From assembly GCA_937896665.1 (NCBI GenBank), contig CALBNS010000058.1:1-47688 (forward strand): a DNA stretch of 47,688 bases, written 5' to 3'. The notes under the pieces are model-generated. The model ran no database searches and was not told the DNA's origin. It worked only from the letters and a program-made list of their open reading frames with translations. A program made the position numbers and the translations under genes. Positions 1 to 7,377 of the stretch are shown piece after piece. The first letter of the stretch is position 1, and every line of letters begins with the position of its first letter. The DNA comes from an uncultured Clostridia bacterium (lineage in GTDB: Bacteria > Bacillota > Clostridia > Lachnospirales > Lachnospiraceae).

Positions 1-32
1 GGGTTGTTTTCAAATTTTCTTTTTTGTTAGGG

Positions 33-134
33 CTACTCAGATTTGGAAGTTAAGGACTTAAGGAACAGATACTCCTCCTGCAACTCTTTCATACGGATAA
101 AGTCCTGCTGATATCTTGTGTACTTATAAATTGT
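33..134 (-). other. Open reading frame continuing after the stop of the 179-aa gene
   Basis: Directly after the TAG stop of the neighbouring gene (135-137) the same reading frame stays open for 33 further codons until a TAG at 33-35. It would encode a charged helical tail containing RMKELQEEYLFLKSL. This is either a former C-terminal extension cut off by a single stop mutation (CAG to TAG would do it) or chance. There is no convincing separate start: the internal ATG has no ribosome site at a good distance. Confidence 0.35.
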
Positions 135-674
135 CTATTTAGAATATTCCTTCATCACTTCTTTTAACTTCGGAAAATCTTTGAATATATTTTGAAGATA
201 TGCCTCAACGTCTATATTATCCTCCAGTGTAGTTATGAAAATCACCTTTTTCGGCACTTGATATTGCTCCCTAATATCTTGGCTTACATTCACGAACAAC
301 ACAACTTCCTGCATATTCTCCGAAACACAACTTGCCCGAAGTATAGGACTTTCATCATGTGAAACAGAAACTGCATAAGGCGAATAATCCTTGTCAAATG
401 TACCAACCACATCTACAACTGTTTCGTCTGGTAGGATAACTTCTCCTTCAATCGTATCATTGCCTTTCTGTAATAGATAACTTGTTTTCTGATATTCACT
501 ATTCAGTTCCACTGCCGTTTTTTTCCACTCAGTGTCTTTCCAAACAAAATAACCTTTCATGCGAATAGAATCTTTTGTTTTCATTGGCAAAAGACACAAC
601 ATCACTAAAACACTGAGCACTACAGCGAATGCGAGCAATATTTTCCTTTTTTGTCCATAGTCAGCTCTCCTCAT
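135..674 (-). CDS. Small membrane-anchored protein of unknown function
   Basis: The 179-residue product has a basic N-terminus, one hydrophobic segment at about residues 11-30, and then a soluble, probably extracytoplasmic domain rich in beta-forming stretches. I see no lipobox and recognise no family. It lies downstream, on the same strand, of the remnant of an ABC transporter ATPase (884-1000), so it may once have been an accessory gene of that transporter; that is inference. The frame continues beyond its stop codon into the stretch 33-134. The start ATG at 674 is the natural one because it immediately precedes the basic and hydrophobic leader. Confidence 0.6.
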   Translation of the reverse strand: MRRADYGQKRKILLAFAVVLSVLVMLCLLPMKTKDSIRMKGYFVWKDTEWKKTAVELNSEYQKTSYLLQKGNDTIEGEVILPDETVVDVVGTFDKDYSPYAVSVSHDESPILRASCVSENMQEVVLFVNVSQDIREQYQVPKKVIFITTLEDNIDVEAYLQNIFKDFPKLKEVMKEYSK

Positions 675-883
675 TTATTACGTTTAAATATCTTGTCAAT
701 CTAAGACAAAAGTAACCGAGTAATCACTTCCCATCAATACAAGCAGTATTAGTTGTCTTGTTGCACCTCCGATAGCAGTAAAGCATCTCTCAAAACACCT
801 TCCCTCGAGTGACTTCGGTTGTCCATGTTCCAATTCCTTTTCCTCTTTCTGTACTAAAGAGTCAGTTGCTCTAATTCTTTATC
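675..883. other. Gene-free stretch
   Basis: This stretch separates the small membrane protein from the ABC ATPase remnant. On the minus strand one frame is open from about 856 to 702 without a start codon or recognisable motif. I see no RNA gene and no strong terminator. It may be further decayed coding sequence of the lost transporter. Confidence 0.3.
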
Positions 884-1000
884 TCATCTTACATTAACAG
901 AATTTAGAATACCTCCATCCATCTCATAAACTTCATCACAGAGTATTTTAATATCTTCTGCATTATGACTCGAAATGATAATAGTTCTCCCACCTCTTTT
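884..1000 (-). pseudogene. C-terminal remnant of an ABC transporter ATPase
   Basis: Read on the minus strand, bases 1000-884 encode TIIISSHNAEDIKILCDEVY followed by an EMDGGIL-like end and a TGA stop. This is the switch-histidine region (SSHN, the H-loop) and C-terminal end of a drug-export type ABC ATPase. Everything upstream, including the Walker A, signature and Walker B motifs, is missing, because the galM coding region begins right at the break. The piece is therefore a dead fragment, and the junction with the 3' end of galM marks a deletion or rearrangement. Confidence 0.7.
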
Positions 1001-2035
1001 CTAAACGAATTTATAAATCGTTGTCGTACTATAGATTTCTCCCTTTTTACATATCGGACTTGGGAAGTTTTCATGATTCACTGCATCTGGAAAATATTGT
1101 GTTTCAAAACAGATTCCCTGATGCTTTTCGTATACAACACCTTGTTTTCCCACCTCGTGTTCCACGAAGTTTGCTGTATAAATCTGCACACCTGGGAGAT
1201 CTGTGTATACCTCCATCTGAATACCACTTACATCAGAAGACAATTCCGCAGCTTTTGCAAGTTTACCGTCATTATTAAGAACCCAGTTATGGTCATATCC
1301 ATTTCCAAAAACTAATGCTTCATACTCTTGTGCAATGTCCCTTCCCACTTTCTTTTTTGTACGGAAGTCCATCGGTGTCCCCTCTACCAGAGTATATTCT
1401 CCTGTTGGAATCGATACTTCATCCGCTCTTGTAAATGTATCTGCATCAATCCATACTTCATGATTTAAAATATCTCCCGATGCATGGCCATCTAAGTTGA
1501 AATAGCTGTGGTTCGTCATATTAATGATAGTGTCCTGATCAGGCACCCCATAATACTCAATCTTCACTGCATTATCATCTGTCAGTGTATACGTTACATC
1601 AATATCCAGTGCTCCCGGATATCCCTGATCACCGTCCGGGCTATGCAAAGAAAACGTAATACTATTACCCGTCGTTTTTTTTACATTCCAGATACGAAAG
1701 CTGTAAAAGTCTAACCCACTATGCAAGTTATTTGGTCCGTTGTTGACAGCCAGCTGATACGTCTTACCATTTAAAGTAAACAGTCCTTTGCTGATGCGGT
1801 TTGCATTTCTTCCGACGGTCGCACCAAAGAATGTACCTGCCGGTCCTTCATACCCTGCCGGTTCATCATACCCAAGCACTACATCGCATGGATTTCCATC
1901 TTTATCCGGCACCAATAATGCAAATAATGTTGCTCCAAAGTCTGAAACTTCCATCACCATACCATTTCTATTTTCAAATGTGTAGAGCGTTGCTGCTTCG
2001 CCTTTCCCATTCTTTCCAAAGCTTCTTGTCTGCAT
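1001..2035 (-). CDS. galM: Aldose 1-epimerase (galactose mutarotase)
   Basis: This 344-residue cytoplasmic enzyme interconverts the alpha and beta anomers of galactose and feeds alpha-galactose to galactokinase. Family marks visible are a GRNANRI segment near residue 76, the NMTNHSYFNLDG segment with the catalytic histidine, a YDHNW segment, and near the C-terminus GICFETQYFPDAVNH with the catalytic glutamate. Length is normal for the family. It is the last gene of a minus-strand operon galK-galT-galM and starts 18 bases after the stop of galT. Its 3' end abuts the ABC ATPase remnant with no intergenic space. Confidence 0.95.
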   Translation of the reverse strand: MQTRSFGKNGKGEAATLYTFENRNGMVMEVSDFGATLFALLVPDKDGNPCDVVLGYDEPAGYEGPAGTFFGATVGRNANRISKGLFTLNGKTYQLAVNNGPNNLHSGLDFYSFRIWNVKKTTGNSITFSLHSPDGDQGYPGALDIDVTYTLTDDNAVKIEYYGVPDQDTIINMTNHSYFNLDGHASGDILNHEVWIDADTFTRADEVSIPTGEYTLVEGTPMDFRTKKKVGRDIAQEYEALVFGNGYDHNWVLNNDGKLAKAAELSSDVSGIQMEVYTDLPGVQIYTANFVEHEVGKQGVVYEKHQGICFETQYFPDAVNHENFPSPICKKGEIYSTTTIYKFV

Positions 2036-2053
2036 AATTTATTCCTTTACTTC

Positions 2054-3544
2054 CTACAATACTGCAATAAATCTCTTAAATGCTTCTCTTCCTTCTGGTG
2101 TGCATTTGAATACGCCTGCATCTTCCAATACCTGTGTAAATACAATACCCACCTCTTCTTCCAGGATATTCATTACATTATCGGCAGTGATTGCTTCATA
2201 TTTTGGCAAGAAAGAAGCCACCCATGCTGCATGTTTTTCAATCTTTTCATTTGAACTTATATCCTTACCTTCTACAAGGTACTCTGCAAGGATTTCCATC
2301 TCTTCTTTCAGACGTGCAGGAAGCACGGCAAGACCCATAACTTCGATAAGACCAATGTTTTCTTTCTTAATATTGTGTCTTTCTGCATGTGGATGGTAAA
2401 GTCCCATTGGATGTTCTTCAGTTGTAATGTTGTTACGAAGTGCCAAATCCAATTCAAATGTATCTCCAACTTTTCTTGCAATTGGAGTGATTGTGTTGTG
2501 CGGTTCACCATCTGTCTCTGCAAATACATATGCAGCTTCATCTGTATAACCTTTCCATACATCTAAAATATGTGCACCTAAATCAATCAGACGTGTCTCA
2601 TCCTTGCCTCTTAAACGAAGTACTGATAATGGCCATTTTACGATACCAACTTCTACATCTTCGAACCCTCTAATTTCAAATGTTTCTTCCATTGACGCTT
2701 TTGCCATTGCGAATGTATAATTACCACCCTGATAATGATCGTGGCTTAAGATAGAACCACCAACGATTGGGAGATCTGCGTTAGATCCAAGGAAGTAGTG
2801 AGGGAACAATTTTACGAAATCAAATAATTTTACATAAGTTGCTCTTTCAATTTTCATTGGTGTATGTTCACCGTTAAATACGATACAGTGTTCATTGTAA
2901 TATACATATGGTGAATATTGAAATCCCCAAGGACTGTTATTCACTGTAATAGGCATGATACGGTGATTTTCCCTTGCAGGATGATTTACACGGCCTGCAT
3001 AACCTTCATTTTCCACACAAAGCTGACATTTTGGATATGTACTTGCTTTCGCATTCTTAGCTGCTGCAATGGCTTTTGGATCCTTCTCCGGTTTTGACAG
3101 GTTGATTGTAATATCAATCTCACCGTATGCACTGTCTACTTTCCATTTACGGTCTTTTGCAATACGATAACGGCGGATATAATCACTGTCCTGACTAAGT
3201 TTGTAAAAATAATCTGTCGCTTCTACCGGTGAAGCCTCGTATTTCTTTGCAAATTCTGCCTGCACCTGTGCCGGTCTTGGCATTAAGCAGTTCATCATTT
3301 TTGTGTCAAATAAATCACGGTATACAATACTATCTTCAATGATTCCTCTTGCAACTGCCTCATCTAATAATTCTTTTAATACAACCTCTAATTCAATCTC
3401 TTTTCCTTCGATATCTGTGTCTTCGTAATTGTCTTCATTGAATAATTCTAATAATAAGTTCGTTGTATAAATGCGTTCACACTCTGGTGTTAAACCTGTG
3501 TTAATTCCATATTGTACTAATTTTTTAATATTTTCAAAAAACAT
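2054..3544 (-). CDS. galT: UDP-glucose--hexose-1-phosphate uridylyltransferase, class II
   Basis: The 496-residue protein moves UMP from UDP-glucose to galactose-1-phosphate, the middle step of the Leloir pathway. It is the longer Firmicutes type (GalT class II, about 490-500 residues), not the 350-residue E. coli type. Marks are the GGSILSHDHYQGG segment near the middle and MGLYHPHAERHNIKKENIGL towards the C-terminus. It sits between galK and galM, 23 bases after galK, so the three genes are very likely one transcript. Confidence 0.95.
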   Translation of the reverse strand: MFFENIKKLVQYGINTGLTPECERIYTTNLLLELFNEDNYEDTDIEGKEIELEVVLKELLDEAVARGIIEDSIVYRDLFDTKMMNCLMPRPAQVQAEFAKKYEASPVEATDYFYKLSQDSDYIRRYRIAKDRKWKVDSAYGEIDITINLSKPEKDPKAIAAAKNAKASTYPKCQLCVENEGYAGRVNHPARENHRIMPITVNNSPWGFQYSPYVYYNEHCIVFNGEHTPMKIERATYVKLFDFVKLFPHYFLGSNADLPIVGGSILSHDHYQGGNYTFAMAKASMEETFEIRGFEDVEVGIVKWPLSVLRLRGKDETRLIDLGAHILDVWKGYTDEAAYVFAETDGEPHNTITPIARKVGDTFELDLALRNNITTEEHPMGLYHPHAERHNIKKENIGLIEVMGLAVLPARLKEEMEILAEYLVEGKDISSNEKIEKHAAWVASFLPKYEAITADNVMNILEEEVGIVFTQVLEDAGVFKCTPEGREAFKRFIAVL

Positions 3545-3567
3545 CTCATTTCCTCCATCTTGTAAGA

Positions 3568-4737
3568 TTAATCTAAAACACCTGCACCGTCTCCGATGTC
3601 TACTACATAAAATTCTGCTTTGTGACCTACTTTTTCCTCATAGGCTTTGCCGATTGTATCAATAAAATTGTCAACTGCGTCATTTTTTACAATACTAACT
3701 GTACAGCCACCAAATCCACCGCCTGTGATACGTGAACCAACAACTCCCTCCGTTGCCCACGCCAGATCTACTAAGATATCAATCTCCTCACAGGATACTT
3801 CATAATCGTCTCTCAAAGAAAGATGAGAAGCATTCATTAATTTTCCAAATGTCTCGATATCGTTTGCTTTCAAGGCTTGTACTGCTTTGATTGCTCTCTG
3901 GTTTTCATACACAGCATGTTTTGCTCTCTTTTGTCTGATATCTGATTGGATTGCACCTTTATCTGCCTCAAATTCTTCTTCCGACAAATCACCGAGTGTC
4001 TTAATATCTACTACTGCCTGTAATTCTTTCAATGCTGTCTCACATTCATTACGGCGATCGTTGTATGCAGAGTCTACTAAACTGTGTTTTACTTTACTGT
4101 TAATAATGACAATCTTTGCATCTTCCAATACCACCGGAGCATATTCGTACTCTAGTGTGTTCGTATCAAGGAAAATCGCATTGTTCTTCTTGCCCATCGC
4201 ACTTGCGAACTGGTCCATGATGCCACAGTTGCAGCCATTGAAATTATTTTCCGAATACTGACCGATTAATGCAATATCAACCATGCTTACATCCTCGAAG
4301 CCGAACATGTCTTTTAAAATTACACCTGTTAAAACTTCTAATGAGGCTGAAGATGAAAGTCCCGAACCATTTGGGATATTACCATATATCAGAATATCAA
4401 GGCCGCCTGGCAGCTTGTATCCTCTTTTTTCAAATGCCCACATAACACCCTTCGGGTAATTCGTCCAGCTTGCTGCTTTATATGGCGTTAAATCATCTAA
4501 GCTTGTCTCTACCACACCTAACTTTTCAAAGTTTGCTGAGTAGAATCTCAACTTATTATCTTCTCTTTTTCTTGCGATTCCGTATGTACCGAGTGTCAGC
4601 GCACATGGGAATACATGTCCGCCATTGTAATCCGTATGCTCACCGATTAAGTTGACACGTCCTGGTGCAAAATAAGTACGGATATCGCCGTCCACACCAA
4701 ATATTTTCTTAAATTGTTCTACTAATCCTGCTTTCAT
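3568..4737 (-). CDS. galK: Galactokinase
   Basis: The 389-residue GHMP-family kinase phosphorylates galactose at C1 with ATP. All three GHMP motifs are visible: GRVNLIGEHTDYNGG at residues 26-40 (sugar contact), IPNGSGLSSSASLEV at about 121-135 (phosphate loop) and ITGGGFGGCTVSIV near residue 340. The catalytic aspartate is D175 in CGIMDQF. The start ATG has a strong AGAAGGAG site. It is the first gene of the gal operon and is preceded by a clear sigma-A promoter. No regulator gene is adjacent. Confidence 0.96.
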   Translation of the reverse strand: MKAGLVEQFKKIFGVDGDIRTYFAPGRVNLIGEHTDYNGGHVFPCALTLGTYGIARKREDNKLRFYSANFEKLGVVETSLDDLTPYKAASWTNYPKGVMWAFEKRGYKLPGGLDILIYGNIPNGSGLSSSASLEVLTGVILKDMFGFEDVSMVDIALIGQYSENNFNGCNCGIMDQFASAMGKKNNAIFLDTNTLEYEYAPVVLEDAKIVIINSKVKHSLVDSAYNDRRNECETALKELQAVVDIKTLGDLSEEEFEADKGAIQSDIRQKRAKHAVYENQRAIKAVQALKANDIETFGKLMNASHLSLRDDYEVSCEEIDILVDLAWATEGVVGSRITGGGFGGCTVSIVKNDAVDNFIDTIGKAYEEKVGHKAEFYVVDIGDGAGVLD

Positions 4738-4784
4738 ATTTCGTCTCCTTCTATAAATATTTTACAGCAACATTCCTAACTTAT

Positions 4785-4813
4785 ATTCTATCTTTTATTG
4801 CAGTATACGTCAA
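4785..4813 (-). promoter_or_regulatory. Sigma-A promoter of galK-galT-galM
   Basis: On the minus strand TTGACG (4813-4808) is followed after exactly 17 bases by TAGAAT (4790-4785). It lies about 50 bases upstream of the galK start and back to back with the plus-strand promoter at 4827-4855, so one regulator bound between the two -35 boxes could affect both. I see no obvious catabolite-response (cre) palindrome. Confidence 0.75.
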
Positions 4814-4826
4814 TCAAATATTTCCC

Positions 4827-4855
4827 TTGTTGCATGCCTATATTGTTGATATAAT
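4827..4855 (+). promoter_or_regulatory. Sigma-A promoter of the lipid kinase gene
   Basis: TTGTTG (4827-4832), a 17-base spacer and a consensus TATAAT (4850-4855) lie 30 bases upstream of the start codon at 4886. It is divergent from the gal promoter, and the two -35 boxes are only 13 bases apart. Confidence 0.75.
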
Positions 4856-4885
4856 ATATCCAAATCCAAACAAAGGAGAAAATCT

Positions 4886-5803
4886 ATGTATCATTTTATT
4901 GTAAACCCAAATGCTCGTTCCGGACTGGGGCAGCTTGTATGGGATGAGCTAGAGAGCACTCTAAAAACACGAAACATTTCTTATAAAGTGTATTTTACCA
5001 AATACCAGAAGCATGCCACAAAAATCACAGAGGAAATAACCTCCGACGGCAAAGAGCATATTGTAGTTGCCCTGGGTGGCGATGGAACAGTCAATGAAGT
5101 GGTAAATGGAATCGCAAATTATGAAAACACCATTTTAGGCTATATTCCAATTGGTTCGAGCAATGATTTCGCCCGCGGAATGAAGCTTCCGACAGAACCG
5201 GCAAAAGCATTACAGGCTATTCTGAATCTAAGACGTACTCAGAAGATTAATATTGGAAAACTGGTATACCAAAACAAATCGCGGAATTTTGCAGTCAGCT
5301 CTGGCATTGGCTTTGATGCTGCCATCTGCCACGAAGCGGTCGTCTCTAAACTGAAATTGTTTTTTAACAGACTGAAACTTGGCAAGCTGACTTATGTCGC
5401 AATCGCAATTCACAGACTGTTTCTGACGACACCATGTGGAGTTACTATTACATTGGATGATAAGCAGACAATTTCATTTCCTTCCGTGTATTTTGTTGCT
5501 CTGATGAACAATTGTTGCGAAGGAGGCGGAATTAAATTCTGCCCGAAAGCTAAGATTGATGATGACATATTAGATCTGATTGTTGTTTCAGATATTCCAA
5601 AGATGAAAATATTACTGCTGCTTCCGACTGCATTCTTTGGATTTCATGTTCATTTTAAAGGTGTACATATTTATAAATGTAAACAGGTGAAAATTCAAGC
5701 AGAACGTTCTATGCCGTTACATACAGACGGGGAGCCACTTTTCCTACAACGTGAACTTTCAGCTAGCCTGCTCCCAGAAAAACTCCGTATGATCCGTGAT
5801 TAA
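4886..5803 (+). CDS. Diacylglycerol kinase-family lipid kinase (DagK/YegS/BmrU type)
   Basis: The 305-residue protein belongs to the soluble, membrane-associated lipid kinases that phosphorylate diacylglycerol or related lipids. The N-terminal catalytic domain shows VNPNARSG, the nucleotide motif ALGGDGTVNEVVNGI at residues 62-76 and IPIGSSNDFARGM a little later. The C-terminal half has the usual beta-sandwich with HTDGEPLF. The next gene encodes a PAP2-type phosphatase, so the pair may run a phosphorylation/dephosphorylation cycle on a membrane lipid; that is inference. The true lipid substrate cannot be read from sequence. The start has an AAAGGAG site. Confidence 0.9.
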   Translation: MYHFIVNPNARSGLGQLVWDELESTLKTRNISYKVYFTKYQKHATKITEEITSDGKEHIVVALGGDGTVNEVVNGIANYENTILGYIPIGSSNDFARGMKLPTEPAKALQAILNLRRTQKINIGKLVYQNKSRNFAVSSGIGFDAAICHEAVVSKLKLFFNRLKLGKLTYVAIAIHRLFLTTPCGVTITLDDKQTISFPSVYFVALMNNCCEGGGIKFCPKAKIDDDILDLIVVSDIPKMKILLLLPTAFFGFHVHFKGVHIYKCKQVKIQAERSMPLHTDGEPLFLQRELSASLLPEKLRMIRD

Positions 5804-5858
5804 AAAACTATACCTTTCTGTACTGTATAAAAACTTTATTAAGATATTCTAAAGTCAG

Positions 5859-5887
5859 TTGTTGGAAAAATCTTTTCATGGTATAAT
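5859..5887 (+). promoter_or_regulatory. Sigma-A promoter of the PAP2 gene
   Basis: TTGTTG (5859-5864), a 17-base spacer and TATAAT (5882-5887) lie in the 131-base gap after the lipid kinase gene. The PAP2 gene can therefore be transcribed on its own. Confidence 0.75.
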
Positions 5888-5934
5888 CACTTTCAGTTTT
5901 TGATAAAGTTTATATATTAAAGGGGAACTGCGGA

Positions 5935-6585
5935 ATGAAAACATTATTTCATAAATACAAGCATGCATGGGTCTTCTTATATGGGCTGATATATCTGCCT
6001 TGGTTTTATTATTTAGAAAAACACGTGACAGATAATTTTCACGTCATACACACTAGAATCGATGAAATGATTCCATTCCTAGAAATTTTTATAATTCCAT
6101 ATTTGCTATGGTTTGTTTATATGGCAGTTGCGGTATTATATTTTTTCTTTACAGACAAAACTGATTTTTACAAGGTTATGGCATTTTTGATTATTGGAAT
6201 GACAGTGTTTCTAATTATATCGACCATTTTTCCAAATGGACAGGTACTAAGGCCGACTGTTTTTGAGCGTGATAATATATTTGTGGATATGGTGAAAAGG
6301 CTCTACCGGACCGATACGCCAACAAATATTTTTCCAAGTATTCATGTTTACAATTCCATCGGAATCTGTATCTCGATACTGCGTAGTAAAAAATTAAGAA
6401 AATATAAATGGATACCTCATACCTCTGTTGTATTGACAGTGCTGATTATCCTTTCAACACTCTTCTTAAAACAGCACTCAATATTAGATGCAATCAGCGC
6501 AGGTCTTTTGTCAATTGTTGCATACCGTATTGTATATGTAACTGAATTAAAAAAAGAGACCGGCTTATCCAGACAGATAATATAA
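5935..6585 (+). CDS. PAP2-family integral membrane phosphatase
   Basis: The 216-residue protein has about five hydrophobic segments. Two PAP2 signature parts are visible: FPSIHVYNSIG near residue 137 (the S-x-H histidine that assists the reaction) and KQHSILDAISAG near residue 178 (the nucleophile histidine and its aspartate partner). The first signature, KxxxxxxRP, would correspond to VLRPTVFERDN. Family members remove phosphate from phosphatidic acid, phosphatidylglycerol phosphate or undecaprenyl pyrophosphate, or act as inositol-phospholipid synthases. Substrate is open. It has its own promoter and is followed 13 bases later by the DUF4430 gene. Confidence 0.8.
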   Translation: MKTLFHKYKHAWVFLYGLIYLPWFYYLEKHVTDNFHVIHTRIDEMIPFLEIFIIPYLLWFVYMAVAVLYFFFTDKTDFYKVMAFLIIGMTVFLIISTIFPNGQVLRPTVFERDNIFVDMVKRLYRTDTPTNIFPSIHVYNSIGICISILRSKKLRKYKWIPHTSVVLTVLIILSTLFLKQHSILDAISAGLLSIVAYRIVYVTELKKETGLSRQII

Positions 6586-6598
6586 AAGGAGAAAAAAA

Positions 6599-7000
6599 AT
6601 GAACACAAATAATAAGAAAATACTAGGTGGCCTCTTAGGTGTCCTGCTTATTGTGGCACTCATCTTTGTCTATGTCACATTCCGCGAAAAACCGGTTGAA
6701 GGCAACAAAACAATTACAATTGAGGTTATCGACCAGAATGAAAAGTCAACCACATATGATGTAAGGACGGACGCAGAATTTTTACGTCAGGCTATGGAAC
6801 AGGCAGAAGGACTAGATTTTTCCGGTACAGAAGGTGACTTTGGTATGATGGTTGACACTGTAAACGGTGTGACTATTGATTATGATAGAGACCATGCATA
6901 TTGGAGCTTCTATGTAAATGGAGAATACTGTAACTACGGTATTGATGAACAACCTATAGAAGACGGTGATGAATTCCAAATCGTCTATACAAAACAATAA
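6599..7000 (+). CDS. DUF4430-domain protein, membrane-anchored
   Basis: This 133-residue protein has a single N-terminal membrane anchor (residues 9-27) and one DUF4430 domain, with the late WSFYVNGEYCNYGIDEQPIED segment typical of the fold. The same fold forms the C-terminal lobe of cobalamin-binding proteins of the transcobalamin type. In Clostridia such proteins are often encoded next to an ECF transporter S component, and here such a component, though broken, begins right after the stop codon. A role in capturing a corrin or vitamin outside the cell is plausible but unproven. The start has a strong AAAAGGAG site. Confidence 0.75.
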   Translation: MNTNNKKILGGLLGVLLIVALIFVYVTFREKPVEGNKTITIEVIDQNEKSTTYDVRTDAEFLRQAMEQAEGLDFSGTEGDFGMMVDTVNGVTIDYDRDHAYWSFYVNGEYCNYGIDEQPIEDGDEFQIVYTKQ

Positions 7001-7294
7001 CGCGCAATCAATAAATCAATTTCCAAATTGACGGTCAAAGATATCTCTTTAATTGGCATGATGGTCGCTGTAATAGAAGTTTCCAAAGCAGCACTCTCGT
7101 TATGGCCCAATATAGAACCCACTACATTTTGGGTAATTATTTTTTCCTTATATCTGGGGAATCGAATTTTCTTTGCAATTCCAGTATTCATTATGATTGA
7201 AGGAGCACTATATGGTTTTGGAACATGGTATCGGCAATTTCTTCATTATGCTTATTTTATACCACCCGATTACAAACGTAATGAACAGATGTAA
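7001..7294 (+). pseudogene. Truncated ECF transporter S component
   Basis: The frame begins immediately after the DUF4430 stop codon (6998-7000), in the same phase. It reads through KLTVKDISLIGMMVAVIEVS, the typical first helix of ECF S components, and continues to LYGFGTW, where the resemblance stops. It ends at 97 codons, about half the usual 170-200. There is no ATG at the expected start: the only in-frame candidate is a TTG at 7028 without a ribosome site. Loss of both the start and the C-terminal membrane helices makes this very likely a dead gene. It was probably the membrane partner of the DUF4430 protein. Confidence 0.65.
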
Positions 7295-7318
7295 CACAAT
7301 ATAGACAACTATATAAAA

Positions 7319-7377
7319 ATGTACTTCGCATATCATGTATCTATATTCTCCATGAAAATGCGAAGTGCATTTTTTTA
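7319..7377 (+). terminator. Rho-independent terminator
   Basis: A 13-bp stem (7319-7331 with 7358-7370, one G-T pair) is followed by seven T residues. It ends the plus-strand unit. The facing mutY gene stops at its edge, so the hairpin may serve both directions. Confidence 0.85.
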
